This document shows positions 11,553 to 27,466 of a stretch of DNA of 64,000 nt, piece by piece (the stretch's first letter is position 1; each line of letters starts with the position of its first letter). The stretch is from contig NC_090794.1 of the NCBI RefSeq assembly GCF_040054535.1, positions 9,447,001-9,511,000 of the forward strand, read 5' to 3'. This DNA comes from Antennarius striatus (taxonomy: Eukaryota; Chordata; Actinopteri; Lophiiformes; Antennariidae). The notes under the pieces are model-generated. The model was not told the origin of the DNA, did no database searches, and saw only the letters and a list, made by a program, of their open reading frames with translations. The position numbers were made by a program, and so were the translations under genes.

Positions 11553-14500
11553 CATTAGAGGGGAATATGAGCTGCATTTAGACTGTCATGAGACAGGTTA
11601 GTTCTACCCTAATGATGATGTGATAATGTGTTCTTGAATAGTAATCTTTTTTTGCACAAGAAAAGCTTTGATCACTCCTACTATTATCCAGCTGACAGCA
11701 TTTTCTGATAAGAACAGTTTGGGTTGACAAATCAAATCAAAATCAATGCTCATGGTGAAAACCCAGCAGAGTAAAACACATGCAGCAATACTGCTACATT
11801 AAATTTTCATGTGCTGCAGAGGTTTGGTACAACAGGTTTCTAAACATCGTCAGTTGTATCACAGGCTATATCTTCTCTGTATGGGGTGATGAAATATAAA
11901 TTATAATCGTTGACGAAAAAAGGTTGTGTCACATTATTATTATATGGATTGATGCTATACTACCATATATGCTACCATTTTTTCCCTTTCGTCTGGGCGG
12001 GTTATGACTGTTGTCTGTTGGTAACTCTGCTTGATGTGATAATTTCAATTCCTGTGATTTCCCCAATTGACAGACTAGTGTTTGTCTAATTAAAAATTAA
12101 CTGTTGTATCTCTTTATTTGATTGACAGGTTTTTGACATTTTATGGATTACTAATAGCTAATAAAATGCATCAAGAAAGTGAGAAAGCAAATAGTGGCTA
12201 GTTTGGAAAGTCTTATGCAAGTATCTGTATATTAAAGGTTTATTTCTGTGTAACATCTTATTTCCTGGTGAAAAATAACTTGAGTGATTAGTGTATCTTT
12301 TATAAAGTCACTGAGTAAATTTTGAGTTTTGAGGTGATGAACCAGGTGATTTGGCCTCCTGTCTCCGAAGTCTACATGAGGTTCATAAACACTGTTCCAC
12401 CAATGATCACAGACAGTCAATCCAGACAGTCAGTCGAGATGTCTTTGACAAAAAATAGTGTTGGAAATCTAACAACCCAAATAAGGAATGAATCAATGAA
12501 GAGTATAAGGATCAAACAGCTAGCTATCAATAAACATTTTGGGTGAAACCCCCTTTTTTGTGAAAAACAAACTTTGTAGATACTGAGATAACTAACAGGT
12601 TAGGACCTGTGTCTTCTGTAAACTAAAATAGGTGCCTTCACCCGTGACTAATCCAGAAGGAAAAACTGCACCTATTCCCAATGACCTTTAGATCCCACTG
12701 CTCTGGCTTCACTGACCTCTCTCTCATCTTCCAGAGACTATTCTCTGTCTTGTATTGCAGAAATAAAACAAAATACACTCCTTCTAAAAGTAATGAGTAG
12801 CTACATTACTTTCTTTTTAATCACCTCAAAAATTCATTTAGGTGTGCTTGAGACTTTAGACATTAGACAGTCTTAGGGTGGCTCCATGAATACTTAAATT
12901 TAACACTTTTCCATCCACACAAGCCTAGGAAATCACATACTACACTTAAATCATTAACAAAGCACTAAAAAGTATTTTCCAACTTGAACAGAAACAGTCA
13001 CATGATCATTTGCCCTCCTAACTCAGCCCTCAGTGTAGCTGCTCCATTCCCACAAGAAAGTTTTACTCACATTGCAGTTACAAGCCAAAGCATATACAGT
13101 TATGTTCATCATAACAGCAGTGTGTTTAGAAAGGTAAGTAAACCGTTGAAACTCAAACTTCTAAAATTTGAATTTGATAATATGAATTTGAATTTGATAA
13201 TATTTTACAGAAAGTCAAGAAATATAATGTTCAAAGAATAGCAGTGTTGACAGCTTAATTTACAAACTCAACGCAAACAAAACTCAAACAAACAAAATTG
13301 TAATGTGAAATTGTGAAAATGAACAGTGGAAGTGTAAGTTAAATAAAGTTTAATAAGCCAAACAGCGGCAGGTTTGCTACAAATATCTCAGCAGGTAGCA
13401 CAACACTAATTAAAAACGAGACACAACTGAATATTAACCTGTGTAAAAAGAATCCTACATATGAAAATAAAATCCAAAATAACAAGAAGCAAAGACGCTT
13501 TATGAATAAAATGCTAAAAATTGCTCAAATTAACTTGGCATGTGCAAGATTTCCACAGAACTGTTTGGTGTAAGAACAAATGAACCCATTAGCATTGCCA
13601 AACAAGACCTGCATGCATAGAGAAGACAGTGGTGTGCGCAAAGCAGACAGCAAGCGTGTGTAGCAAACCACAGTCCCTGTGACACATCACATGTAAGTAC
13701 ATCAGCAAGGTAAAGTGAGTCACTGCGCTATTTCATCGATGTGACCAGCTGAGCAGCAGATATCTCACAGCCCCAGACTAAAAGAAAAGGAAAATGTGAG
13801 CGAACACGTATGAAGGAAACGCTTCACTGCCTGCTTCTGTGGTAATTACACAAGAATTATGAACTGAATCGTTTTAATAGGCCTTCCATCAAGGTTTTGA
13901 AATCCATTTGGGTCCTATAGACTGTTATATTGAAAAAGTGCAATACTGCCACAGTAGGGCGACTAATAGCATTACAGTTTATCATAAGGAGTTCAAGCCT
14001 TCTATAACCCTGTTTGTGGAATGCATGAACAAATGAGCCTCTCAAGAACACTTTCCTGAATCCTAGGAAGATTTGTTGAGAAAATGTGGTTTAAGCTATT
14101 ACAGTTTGTACTTTATGGAAATTGTTTTATGGTATATGCCTTGGAATTATATGGTACTATTCTGTGTTGATCATATCATATTTCAATTGAGGGATGGATA
14201 TTTTGCCGATCCTTGCTTTAGATTTTACAACAGAATCTATTAAAAGAACAAAAACAACCAGTTCCTCCCATGGAAAAATAAAACTGTCTACTTCTCATTG
14301 AAATGCCAGACAACAATGATGCATTATGCACACACAAATTAGTAAAAGTAAGAGCATTTGATCACAGGCAATCATAAACAGACTCCTTTATTGTTTTTGG
14401 AAGATGATCAAAACCCCTCAGTAGTCGGGAACCAACAACAGCCCTCGTCCCTTCGGTGATCAAAACCTCAGCCGAGGCTTTCATGTGGCGCTCTGCATTG

Positions 14501-16423
14501 TGTTCATCGTGAGCCACATATTAGTGGTCATGATGAAAGTGCTGCTGCACACAGGGGCCGATCTGAGTCAAGCTCACAGAATCTGTCTTATTGCATCGTG
14601 CTGCCTGCAAGTTCTTCATGGCCCACTAAAATATTCATCAGCCCTGAAGCAATGGTGTCAAGACCATGAAAACTCCTACACATAGTGTCATACATGAGTG
14701 CACAGGCATTCATAGACACACAGATTATACAGAGCATGGGACTTGTACAATTTAGTGCTTCGATGCTTTTGTGGATGGATGTCCCTTTGACTCCTAGTGG
14801 AGTCACAGACACGACTTCCTCCCCAGGGACAGTGGAGGAAATTGTAGAGCACTGCTGCTGCTCAGTGTACACAAAAAAACAACAACGTGAGATTGAAAAT
14901 ATGTCATTCACGCTAAAGAATGGGTTCATGATCTGCTTTGACCGCCACATATTGCTTGTGTCTACAACACACAGTTTTATATATACTCTTTCATATTCAG
15001 TAATTACTTCATTACTTTCAAAATGGAGCCTGTCTGCAGTAACTAAGACAGATGTCGGTTCGTGTAGGCATGAGAAGCACATGGCCTCAGAGAAGATTTA
15101 TGAAGCATGATATTATCATTTTGCTTGCAGGCGTTTTGCTTTCTGGGCTTATGGTTTCCAAGATGTGATTAAACTTGAAAGTGCTTTCCCACATATAAAG
15201 GTCAGTGCTTGTCATGTAAACATCACATGTAAAGATTTTTTTTTAATCATCGTACATATTGTAAGCAAGCACACAAGCCCATAGATGGGAGGTATTTTCC
15301 ATTTATGATAGGTTAAGTCTCAAAAAGGACATGTCTTGATTTACTTGCTTCTTTTTTGCATGACTGAAATAATACACGGGTCGAGGAAAAACTAATTGCC
15401 ATACATGATGGCAAAAAAAAAAGAAAAGAAAATAGCCGAAACAAAAGATGCAAGCCATTGTCAGTTTGAATGTTCTCAGCCGTGCTGAGCTTAGCCCACA
15501 AACTTTATGCCCCCTCGCTGCAAAATGTCAGGTCATCATAATCCACGGTTTGTGATGATGACAGCTGCAGTAACACATTAAGATACTGTCCATGCATTGT
15601 CTAGTTTCATGGAGAGCTGGAAATTAAAAGATGTTGGAAATCAATCTCTAATTGCATATTTATTTGCATTTGTCATGTTTCTTTTCAAGTGTATTTGAGG
15701 TATTGCCAGTAGTATAGTAGTACTTTGATTATCTGCAACAATATCGTTTCAACAATAAACCAAATGGGGAAAGATATACTTATTATGCAACCCAGTTGTT
15801 CTGCAGTGTTGATCCACGACTGTCGATCCAACGTCCCATTAACTAGTTTTCTTCTATTTCCCAAAAGAAAGTGAAGAGAAAATGCTGAAGGGTAAATTAA
15901 TGCCTGAAGATGCTTAAGTTTGACTTGACAAGAAGTTTGTGTATTTGCTCTTTGTCCCAAAATTACATAAACAATTCAACACATTAACAGCGGAGAATGA
16001 AGAAGTATTACATAATTTCAGTCAGAGACTGGGGCAGTCCTCTGGAGCAAAGACATCTTTAATCACAGGGAACAATATTCATTGTAATCTGATAAAGGAC
16101 CAGGAGAACTTAACATGAATATGAGCACATACACAGGCTGCATAAAATCTACGTCTCTTTGGAATAGGAAAAGAACTTGAAAACAACATTAGAGGGCAAT
16201 AAATTTCATAGGAGCACACAAGTGTTCAATACCTGCTTTCCTCAGACATTTAATGGTATTAAGCAGAAATGTGCAAGTTCTCTAATTCAACCATCACGTC
16301 AATCCATTTGAATAATCAACCCGAATAGCCCCTGACACTAACGGGATCAGTAATTCACTTTGCACAAAATGTCAACTTTGTGTATGCTTCAGATTTCACA
16401 CATCGTTCTCAGTGCAGGTCTAA
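11553..16423. other. Non-coding DNA with one unexplained ORF pair
   Basis: No exon or known repeat recognised except the opposite-strand ORF pair at 14588-15110, listed separately, and a small direct duplication at about 13166-13204 (GAATTTGATAATAT twice). Confidence 0.45.
14588..15110. other. Overlapping opposite-strand ORFs of unknown status
   Basis: A minus-strand ORF (14588-15082, 164 codons) and a plus-strand ORF (14685-15110, 141 codons) overlap. I recognise no domain in either. Neither has splice sites or synteny support. Both are long for this AT-rich DNA, so an old pseudogene, a conserved non-coding element or chance are all possible. Confidence 0.2.
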
Positions 16424-16613
16424 TGAGTCATGACATTAACAGAGCCTAAAGCCCTCCTCCCACGCTTCTGCAGCCCACTCCTCTCTTTATTTGAGGCAGT
16501 CCTCTGCTCCTTCCTTCAGAGCAGCAGGCGCCCAGTCAGCGCAGCTCTCTCCTGCTGCTGCAGAGAGGAAAGAAGAAGCATCTTTCACTTGGATATACCT
16601 CCAGTTCACCAAT
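16424..16613 (+). promoter_or_regulatory. Probable chgb promoter and 5' UTR
   Basis: An AP-1/CRE-like TGAGTCA lies at 16424-16430. A C/T-rich stretch, a weak TATA-like TTTATTTG near 16486 and a GCTGCTGCAG-rich leader then precede the chgb start codon at 16614. The transcription start is not determinable by eye. Confidence 0.35.
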
Positions 16614-20514
<3,901 letters not shown>

Positions 20515-20870
20515 ACCTTTGCTATAAACCTTTAATTTCATGTTGAGAAAGAAGCTGCTGTCTCTGCTTTGTGTCTGCAAATTTAATGTGCTTAGTGTTG
20601 AAAACTAAAAAAAACAACTATTCTGGAGCCTTGCCAAAAACATCTTAGTCTCTTGTTCATCATGGTATTTGTGACATTTTGATGTTTTCAAATTAATCAG
20701 CATGGGAATGGTTTAAATGTTCATACATATTAAGTGAGAAACTATAAAAATAAGCCTTTATTGCTCATATATCTCAGAAATATTCATATTAAGTACTGTA
20801 TGTTTCTTAAGAGTTTGTTCAGTCTGCACTCAATAAAAGGAGTTATTCTGGGACCAAATAAATGTCTCTC
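20515..20870 (+). other. chgb 3' UTR with polyadenylation signals
   Basis: AATAAA occurs at 20832-20837 and 20857-20862, about 320-350 bp after the chgb stop codon. This is compatible with transcript ends near 20.85-20.88 kb. Confidence 0.6.
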
Positions 20871-21348
20871 AAACGATTTCTTGATGAAAAACAAGGATTT
20901 ACACATCGGTGTCTTCAGTACAGCTTTTTAATTCTGTGCAAATACAGGTATGTAACTCACAGTGAGGCTGCATTAGCAACTGGATTATAAACAAGATACA
21001 CTTTCTGCAAGTAAAACTAAATTTAAGGGGAAGAAAAGTTCTAAAAAAAGATCTAATGAGTCACTAGGTGCAAATAAATCCTTTTTCTCAAGTCAATAGA
21101 TAATTTCATTTTCTTATGCAACACATACACTGAGCTCATTCAGACTAGAAGGCTTACAGTTGTGTCATCAGCCTTTATCTACACTGATCTGAAAATACAA
21201 GACGGGAGAGAGCACAAACCAGACACCCTGTCTCCTTTATTCAAGATGTGTCAAACCAGGTCTGCAGAAACAGAAGTCAGCACTAGACGAAAATCCTTTC
21301 AAGTCTTTGGTAATGTGCCCTCAACAGATTTGATGCTCCTGTATTTGT
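20871..21348. other. Short convergent spacer between chgb and trmt6
   Basis: Tail-to-tail intergenic DNA. TTTATT at 21236-21241 (AATAAA on the minus strand) lies 108 bp past the trmt6 stop and is a likely trmt6 polyadenylation signal. Confidence 0.5.
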
Positions 21349-24300
21349 TTATCCCTCTGTGTCTGTCAGTTTCAGTCTCTTTGGTGCTGGTTCTTCATTT
21401 AGCCGAGAGCCTTGTGGTCTGGAATGGTCCATGGTGACTGTTGTTCCTGAGAGAAGGTAGCCCCCACCTCCACTCATCAGCAGCACAGGATGGGTCCTGT
21501 TAGGCAGCACCTGGACACACAGCACGGGAACAGTTAGGAGGCATCAGTTCTTGTCAGAGTGCTATGGGAAATAACTACTGGTGTCGAAGGGAAGGTCTGT
21601 TTGAGCATTTTAAAAAATGTCAGCTAAGATTTATTTGCTGTGCAGTATACCAGCTGAGGGCAAAATCTTTTCAAAAGCACAGGGCATAGTCCACTAATAG
21701 TGGATCAGAAGCAGTGACAAGTGTCAAATTGTGAAGAGTTGATGCTCCCAAATGTAGGAAACCTGTGGAACCACTGTAAAGCGCTTTGAGTATCTAGAAG
21801 AAAGCCCCTTAAACAGTCATTTGAATACATTATCAATAACATAATTATTGATTTCACCTAGAGACAAGGATATTTATTAAAATCCTTTCTAAAAAACAAA
21901 ATTTTAAAACAAAACTTTTAGCATGATCCTTGCTTTGGTTAAAAACAGAGAAAAGAGCGACCGTTTCAAGACAGGAAAATTATGGACTGTAAAAACCAAA
22001 ATAATCGGCTGAAAGACTATAAAACGGCAGAATAGGAGAATAACTTTCACATACCAGGAAATCAAACCTTCATTATTACAGAATATTGACTGGGAGAACT
22101 TTATCTATTCTAACAATGCGAGTCACTTAATCACTTCACTTAACCGTTACCTGGTAATGTCTTAGCCAAGTGTCCGTCAATCTGAGGCTGACTGTGCCGC
22201 CGCGTTCCTTGAGCTTTGTGTAGCACTCGATAAGAGGCTGTAGAGTTTGAGGACAAAGAGATTAAAATTGAGCATTAAGGTTAAAGGCTGCAGAATCATG
22301 AAGTCGACACACACACACACACACAAATCTTTTCTGCACCACAAGCACAACAGACGTAATAACACTGGGACGTGATGGGCATGGTAACTTGGCTGTGACA
22401 GTGATGCAAAGACAAAGATTCCCTCTAGCAATGACCCCTGTGTAGGTGCAAAGAGCTCACCTCTTTGTATTGACAGTAGACTACAAAAGGCCTGGAGGGG
22501 GAGAGGAATTTGAGCAGACCCATCAGGACTGGACATGGAAGAAAACGACTGGCGATAACCAACCTGCATGTGGGAGACAAAAACGATGATCAAGCAAATC
22601 TGTCCAATAAGAAATACACTGTGAACTGCACAATTTTTTATTAGAAATGTGTAAGTTGGAGGCATCGTAATTTATCTTCTCTGTGCGGTGAGTGAGTTAT
22701 GATTACATGGCTTATGGATCTGGAACCTATTGAAGACATTTATTTCCCGTTTATTATAGGTGGATGACAGTCTGTAAAGGGGCTGATTTAGAACACTCTG
22801 GAAAATTATACTCTAAGGTAGCATTTATGGTGAGATAACTGCTGCAATGTAAAGAATGCAGATGCAAGGAAGTCAGTATGATAACCAGATCAATACTTGT
22901 ACAACTGGCTTGGGTGTCAACTCACAACACTTCATCCATCAATCATAAAAAGGCTGTAGAGGAAGTCCTTCAGTGCTAACACCAGAGAAAAGGATTTTTA
23001 ATAACTTTAATGGACAGACTTAGCTTAGTCATACATCGGTTTTCATCCATATAGATCTATTTTAATTATCGTTGTTTACCACATGACACAATCAGGAAAT
23101 GATGCTGGTGCACAGAAGGCCAGCATGGTGCTGCGGAACAGAAATATGAAAGCAGAAGTTAAATCTGACACCAACCCATCAGCATTCCTGCCTTCCAGCA
23201 GGGCAGCAGCAGCAGCCAGCTTCTTCTGTTTCTCCTCCTGCTTTGCCTTCCTTTCCTGAGCCTGGGAAAAAAAAACAGTCAGACCACTAACCTACAAGAT
23301 CTGAGTCTAAAAATTAGTCCCTGCCCCCACACAGGCATGCTTCTAAATATAAAACAACACAAATGAAAGGATGTAAATAGTGGATATACCTTGACTTCTT
23401 TGCTCTTTTCTTTCTTTTTCTTCTGGTCATTAGCATCACTGCTCATCTCTACTTCCTGAACTTCTTGAGACCAATGTTGTTCTGTCTCAGGCTGGGATTG
23501 TTTCTCCACTACAGCCACACTAGACCGCTCTGAATCTGTGATAGTGAAGAAGATACTCTATGTCAGAGATATGTCAATGTGAATTTTAACAAGTTAAAAC
23601 AACAAATGCCAAGGAAAGGTTTCCTTTTTTGCACGGGCAATAAACATCTTTTAGAGATTGCTTTACAAAACAAAAAAAGAGAGATCTCTACCAGCATTGG
23701 AGTCTTTTGCAGTGGTATCCAGAGTGCCTGCTAGCAGTGAATTGACATGGCAGATGGGGAATTCATGTAGTGTATCATGAAAGTGTGAAGGGAAACCAAA
23801 GCTCTCCACACCCGCACGAAAAGGCTCGCCTCCTGGGTACATCTGGATCACTGAGCCATAACCTGGAAAAGGAAGAAAGGGAGGGAAATTATACAAACAG
23901 AAAGAAAATACAGTGCTGGTAAAGAAAACCTAAAATCATGAAGTCAAACACACATGATTGACGTACCCCCCATTCTTTCCATGATGGCTCCAAGCACCAG
24001 GCCAGCGCAAGTCTCGAACACCAAAATTTTACTGCCGGCATGGATGTTTGCCAGAGTCAACATCTGTGCAAGTGTGTCATACCTCAAATGGCTGCAGCAA
24101 AAAAACAAAACAACAAAAACATCATAAACACCATACATTCACCTCTTTTGTTGCATAAAACTACAAGTGTCACACAAAACTTGAAGCCCTGTCCTGACTC
24201 ACCAAATCTTCGCTGGTTCCCTGCCGTGGTACATCATAGCTAGGATGCGACAGGATGGTTTCAGAATCGTTACACTATTTTCATATCTGGAAAAGCAACA

Positions 24301-25632
24301 GAGGTGAAACAGCTGATGACACTAATATGAGAGCACACCATTATTTTAAATGTAAAACAGACTGTTGGTGGACAAGTGAAAGTGACTTACTTTTTCTTTT
24401 TCTTCTTGATGTATTTGTCTTGGGCATATCCAGTTTTATCTTTGAATGTCGAGCTATTATCTATAAGCTGCTGAATGATTTCCTGTGAAGCAGAAACTCA
24501 TACTGTCAATAGTCTGTCTTCTGTTATACCTCCACATTTTATTTGATCATAAAAGATAAGGTTTGTGTGATGAGAAAAACTAAAAAAAGATGTCCAACAA
24601 AACCAATAAAGGCTGATTTGGATGGACCATAAGCTCCATTATAGGCAAATGTGAGAACCTTGATCCATAACCTGTTACATACTACCAAACACATAAGGGT
24701 AACCCCATGTATCTCAACTGGAAAGGACATAAAAACAACAATGTATGAGCACAACAGCCATGTGACTTGGCGACACTTCTTGTGGCAAATCGGCCATTCC
24801 ATTCCTTAGGACACATCTATTACAATAAGTTGTGAATTTTGCTCAGTTTTGCTCTTTGATCGCTGTGAATTAGATTTAATGAGCATTAAAGCATCAGGAT
24901 AACGTAAGTGGGTTTAAATCATGATTCTCATATTCTCTATTTCGGACAGTTATGTAATTACAAGCTTACTGATGTACCTGACCCTTCAGACCTTGCTCTT
25001 TCAGTGTCTCAATGTCATCCCTGGTCAGTTTCTGTGATTTCCCATCATCTACAATGTTTCTGTTGTCTGTACCAGCCTCCTTTGCATCTGGGAAGAACAA
25101 ATGTAAGAAGAAAAAAAAACTGAAGTTCAATAGATATGGCGTTGAAATAACACATTCTAATCAGTATTTGAAATGTTGACATGCATATGTATCAGCTGTA
25201 TGAGTTCCACATGCTATCAGTGCAGGTTACACACCAGCCGAACTGTCAGAGTCCTTCGGCTTCTGTAGCTGCAGGATCCCTCCGGACGCAATCTCAAATG
25301 TGGTACTGTACAAATGTCCAATCGCATTATCTAGGAAGAACCACTGCTTCTCGAAAATCACCTTCCTGTAAGTGAACGAGAAAGAAATTATTCTGTTTAA
25401 GCGCCAGTCGGATCTGAGTGCCACGGTAATGGATTCTGAGGTAGCATCACGAGTAAACACATTTCAAAACCGTCGGGTTCATGTTTAGCTGGTTCGGGTG
25501 TTTTATTAGGCACGCTGGGACTCACTTTTTGGTTTTGATTTGCACTGCTTTGAAGATGTCTCCTCGTTTCAACACAACGTTGTCGCCCTCCTTGATTCTG
25601 TATTCACAATCATCATCTCTGTCGTCCGCCAT
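21349..25632 (-). CDS. trmt6: tRNA (adenine(58)-N1)-methyltransferase non-catalytic subunit TRM6, complete
   Basis: Partner of TRMT61A in the nuclear m1A58 tRNA methyltransferase; TRM6 binds tRNA but lacks the methyl-donor site. Coding exons (minus strand): 25526-25632, 25235-25365, 24978-25087, 24391-24482, 24203-24286, 23967-24091, 23692-23862, 23390-23535, 23176-23261, 22461-22563, 22151-22237, 21349-21510. All phases join, giving 467 residues (human 497). Landmarks: NVVLKRGDIFKAVQ, VIFEKQWFFLDNAIG, KYIKKKKKK, HLRYDTLAQMLTLANI, FETCAGLVLGAIMERMGG, IQMYPGGEPFRA, a charged QKKKKEKSKEVK linker, LAAAAALLEGRNADGLVIAS, RPFVVYCQYKEPL, ECYTKLKERGG and a C-terminal LLMSGGGGYLLSG. The length difference falls in the low-complexity linker and tail. 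It is convergent with chgb. No break or missing conserved block was seen. Confidence 0.97.
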
Positions 25633-25980
25633 GATAAGACAGATAAACCAGCTAACCTGTCTGGTGAGAGCTAAATGACAACTTCAGAGGATTACACGGA
25701 CTCCGCGTTAGAAAAGGCACCGTTAAAAAGGCACTTAATCGCCTTTTAATGAAAGCGAAACAGTAACTCAGTCTTCCCACGTGTTAGCTTTCGTCGAACT
25801 AGCTTCTGTAGGACGACTAAACGATTGCAGATTGTTGGCAAAGCCTGTCTTGAACTCGATTGTCTGTGATTGGTTGACTATGCGTCGGTGATGGTCACAG
25901 CCAATAAAAGAGAAGTACGATGGAAAGATGTAGATGTCAGAATCATCGATGAACAAGGACGTTGTTGCGCGTTCGCCTAA
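25633..25980 (-). promoter_or_regulatory. Probable trmt6 promoter region
   Basis: CG-containing DNA just upstream of the trmt6 start codon. There is a CCAAT box on the minus strand at 25869-25873 and another CCAAT on the plus strand at 25901-25905, and no TATA box. The arrangement suits a housekeeping promoter. In mammals MCM8 is divergent from here, but no MCM8 exon is present. Confidence 0.35.
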
Positions 25981-27466
25981 ACGGATTCCCGTTTGTTGAC
26001 GTTCATATATACAACTACAAATACTGTACTGTACTTGTATTTTACAGTCCGTTCCTTGATGAAGTCACATTGTGAAGGCAATGTGTTCTCTTTCTGTTAT
26101 TTACAAACTGTTAGGAGATTGCATACCATGACATGGCATGTTTTCGAGTTGTAGATTTAATTTTTAATTTTTTAATTTTAATATACTGTTTTGATCCCCT
26201 AAGGGAAATTAAGAAGATGTAGACCATTTAAAATGTTTTCATGTCAAACAAAATACACTTTTTAAAATTTAAATAAGTAAACATACAGTACATCATATTT
26301 ATTCTAAATTTTTCATATTCAGTTGGCAGGTTTAAAACTTTTGTACAGTGAGGCAACATCCTTGTGTTTTCAAAATGCTTTCAAATCAGTGATTTGGTTG
26401 ATAGAGAGAAAATTAGCAGCCAACACTGCACCAAAAATAACAGGATTGGGTCAAAATTAAATCAATAAAATTTGGGAGGAATCCAAATCACTAGCAAACT
26501 CCAACAACATTAAAAGAGTAGGTCATAGTGGCCTTGGTTCAAATCAAAAACTGATATTATACTCAGTATTACTGAAGTATTTTATTGCTGCAAAGATATT
26601 TTTCAAAACAGTTACTGTAGAGGTGAGCTATTTGTATACCAACCTTTAGTTAAGGATAATTTGTAGTTGGAATTTAATAATAAAAAACATCAGGATTGTG
26701 TATTCCCAAAGGCTAACAGTTGTCACTACGTTCTTGTAAAGATAGGACTAAGCATCTTTTGAGGGTGAAAAGTCTGGTGATTAAAATATCTCACGTCAGC
26801 TGATTGGTAGGAGGTTTTTCAGCCTGTTTATGGAAGTAAGAAATCCAGTTACCCAATACATAATAGAATACTAAACAGCCATAAAGGTATACAGAACCAT
26901 ATTTGCAAAATTTATTATTTTTTCCACTTTAGTCACTAGTGACATTCAATGAATTGAGATGAATATACTGTATAAAGAGCTTTATTTTTTATAGGATTTT
27001 TCAATTGAAAACAAAGGCATATATTCCCCTAAAACATTAAATCAAACATATATCTTTTCAGCCCAGTTTTATGATAAAGATAAATCTCGACTACAACAGG
27101 GGCATTATTTTTCCAGTGCAGAGTACACTATTCTGTTTACAGCAGCCTATAAAATAACAAAATTACATGACAAAAACACTACATTTTCTTGGACAGTGAT
27201 TTGCAGAGTGTTCTAGGTTGTCCCTTCTACAGCAGATGGATTCCATTCCTCTAAATGTATTCACATAACCGACAAATGCTGCATGAGAAGCACAGGTATA
27301 TATCCTGAGATTGTAAATAAAAAGAGACTAGACTTTTCTTCAGGGCTTAAAGACGTTTCTTTTCCCATTCAAAGGACTTCCTCATGTCTAGACTGTTTTA
27401 TTTAATGTCTAAGGATCACTATGATCAGAATGAATGAACTTTACACAAACACGTCTTGGTCTTTCC
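25981..27466. other. Intergenic DNA and fermt1 3' UTR
   Basis: AT-rich. It contains a dispersed-repeat tail at 26181-26214 and several TTTATT motifs; the one at 27397-27402 lies 65 bp past the fermt1 stop (AATAAA on the minus strand). No exon of MCM8, CRLS1 or LRRN4 was recognised. Confidence 0.5.
26181..26214 (+). repeat. Dispersed repeat tail, copy 1
   Basis: Contains ATACTGTTTTGATCCCCTAAGGGAAATT. This is the same consensus (TTTATTGATCCC..GGGGAAATT) seen near 28180, 37390 and 45260. It looks like the 3' end of one transposon family, which I do not name. Confidence 0.45.

Noticed and set aside
25768-25956. Possible divergent gene (MCM8 position) upstream of trmt6
   Set aside because: The only ORF here is short and on the same strand as trmt6, without MCM motifs.
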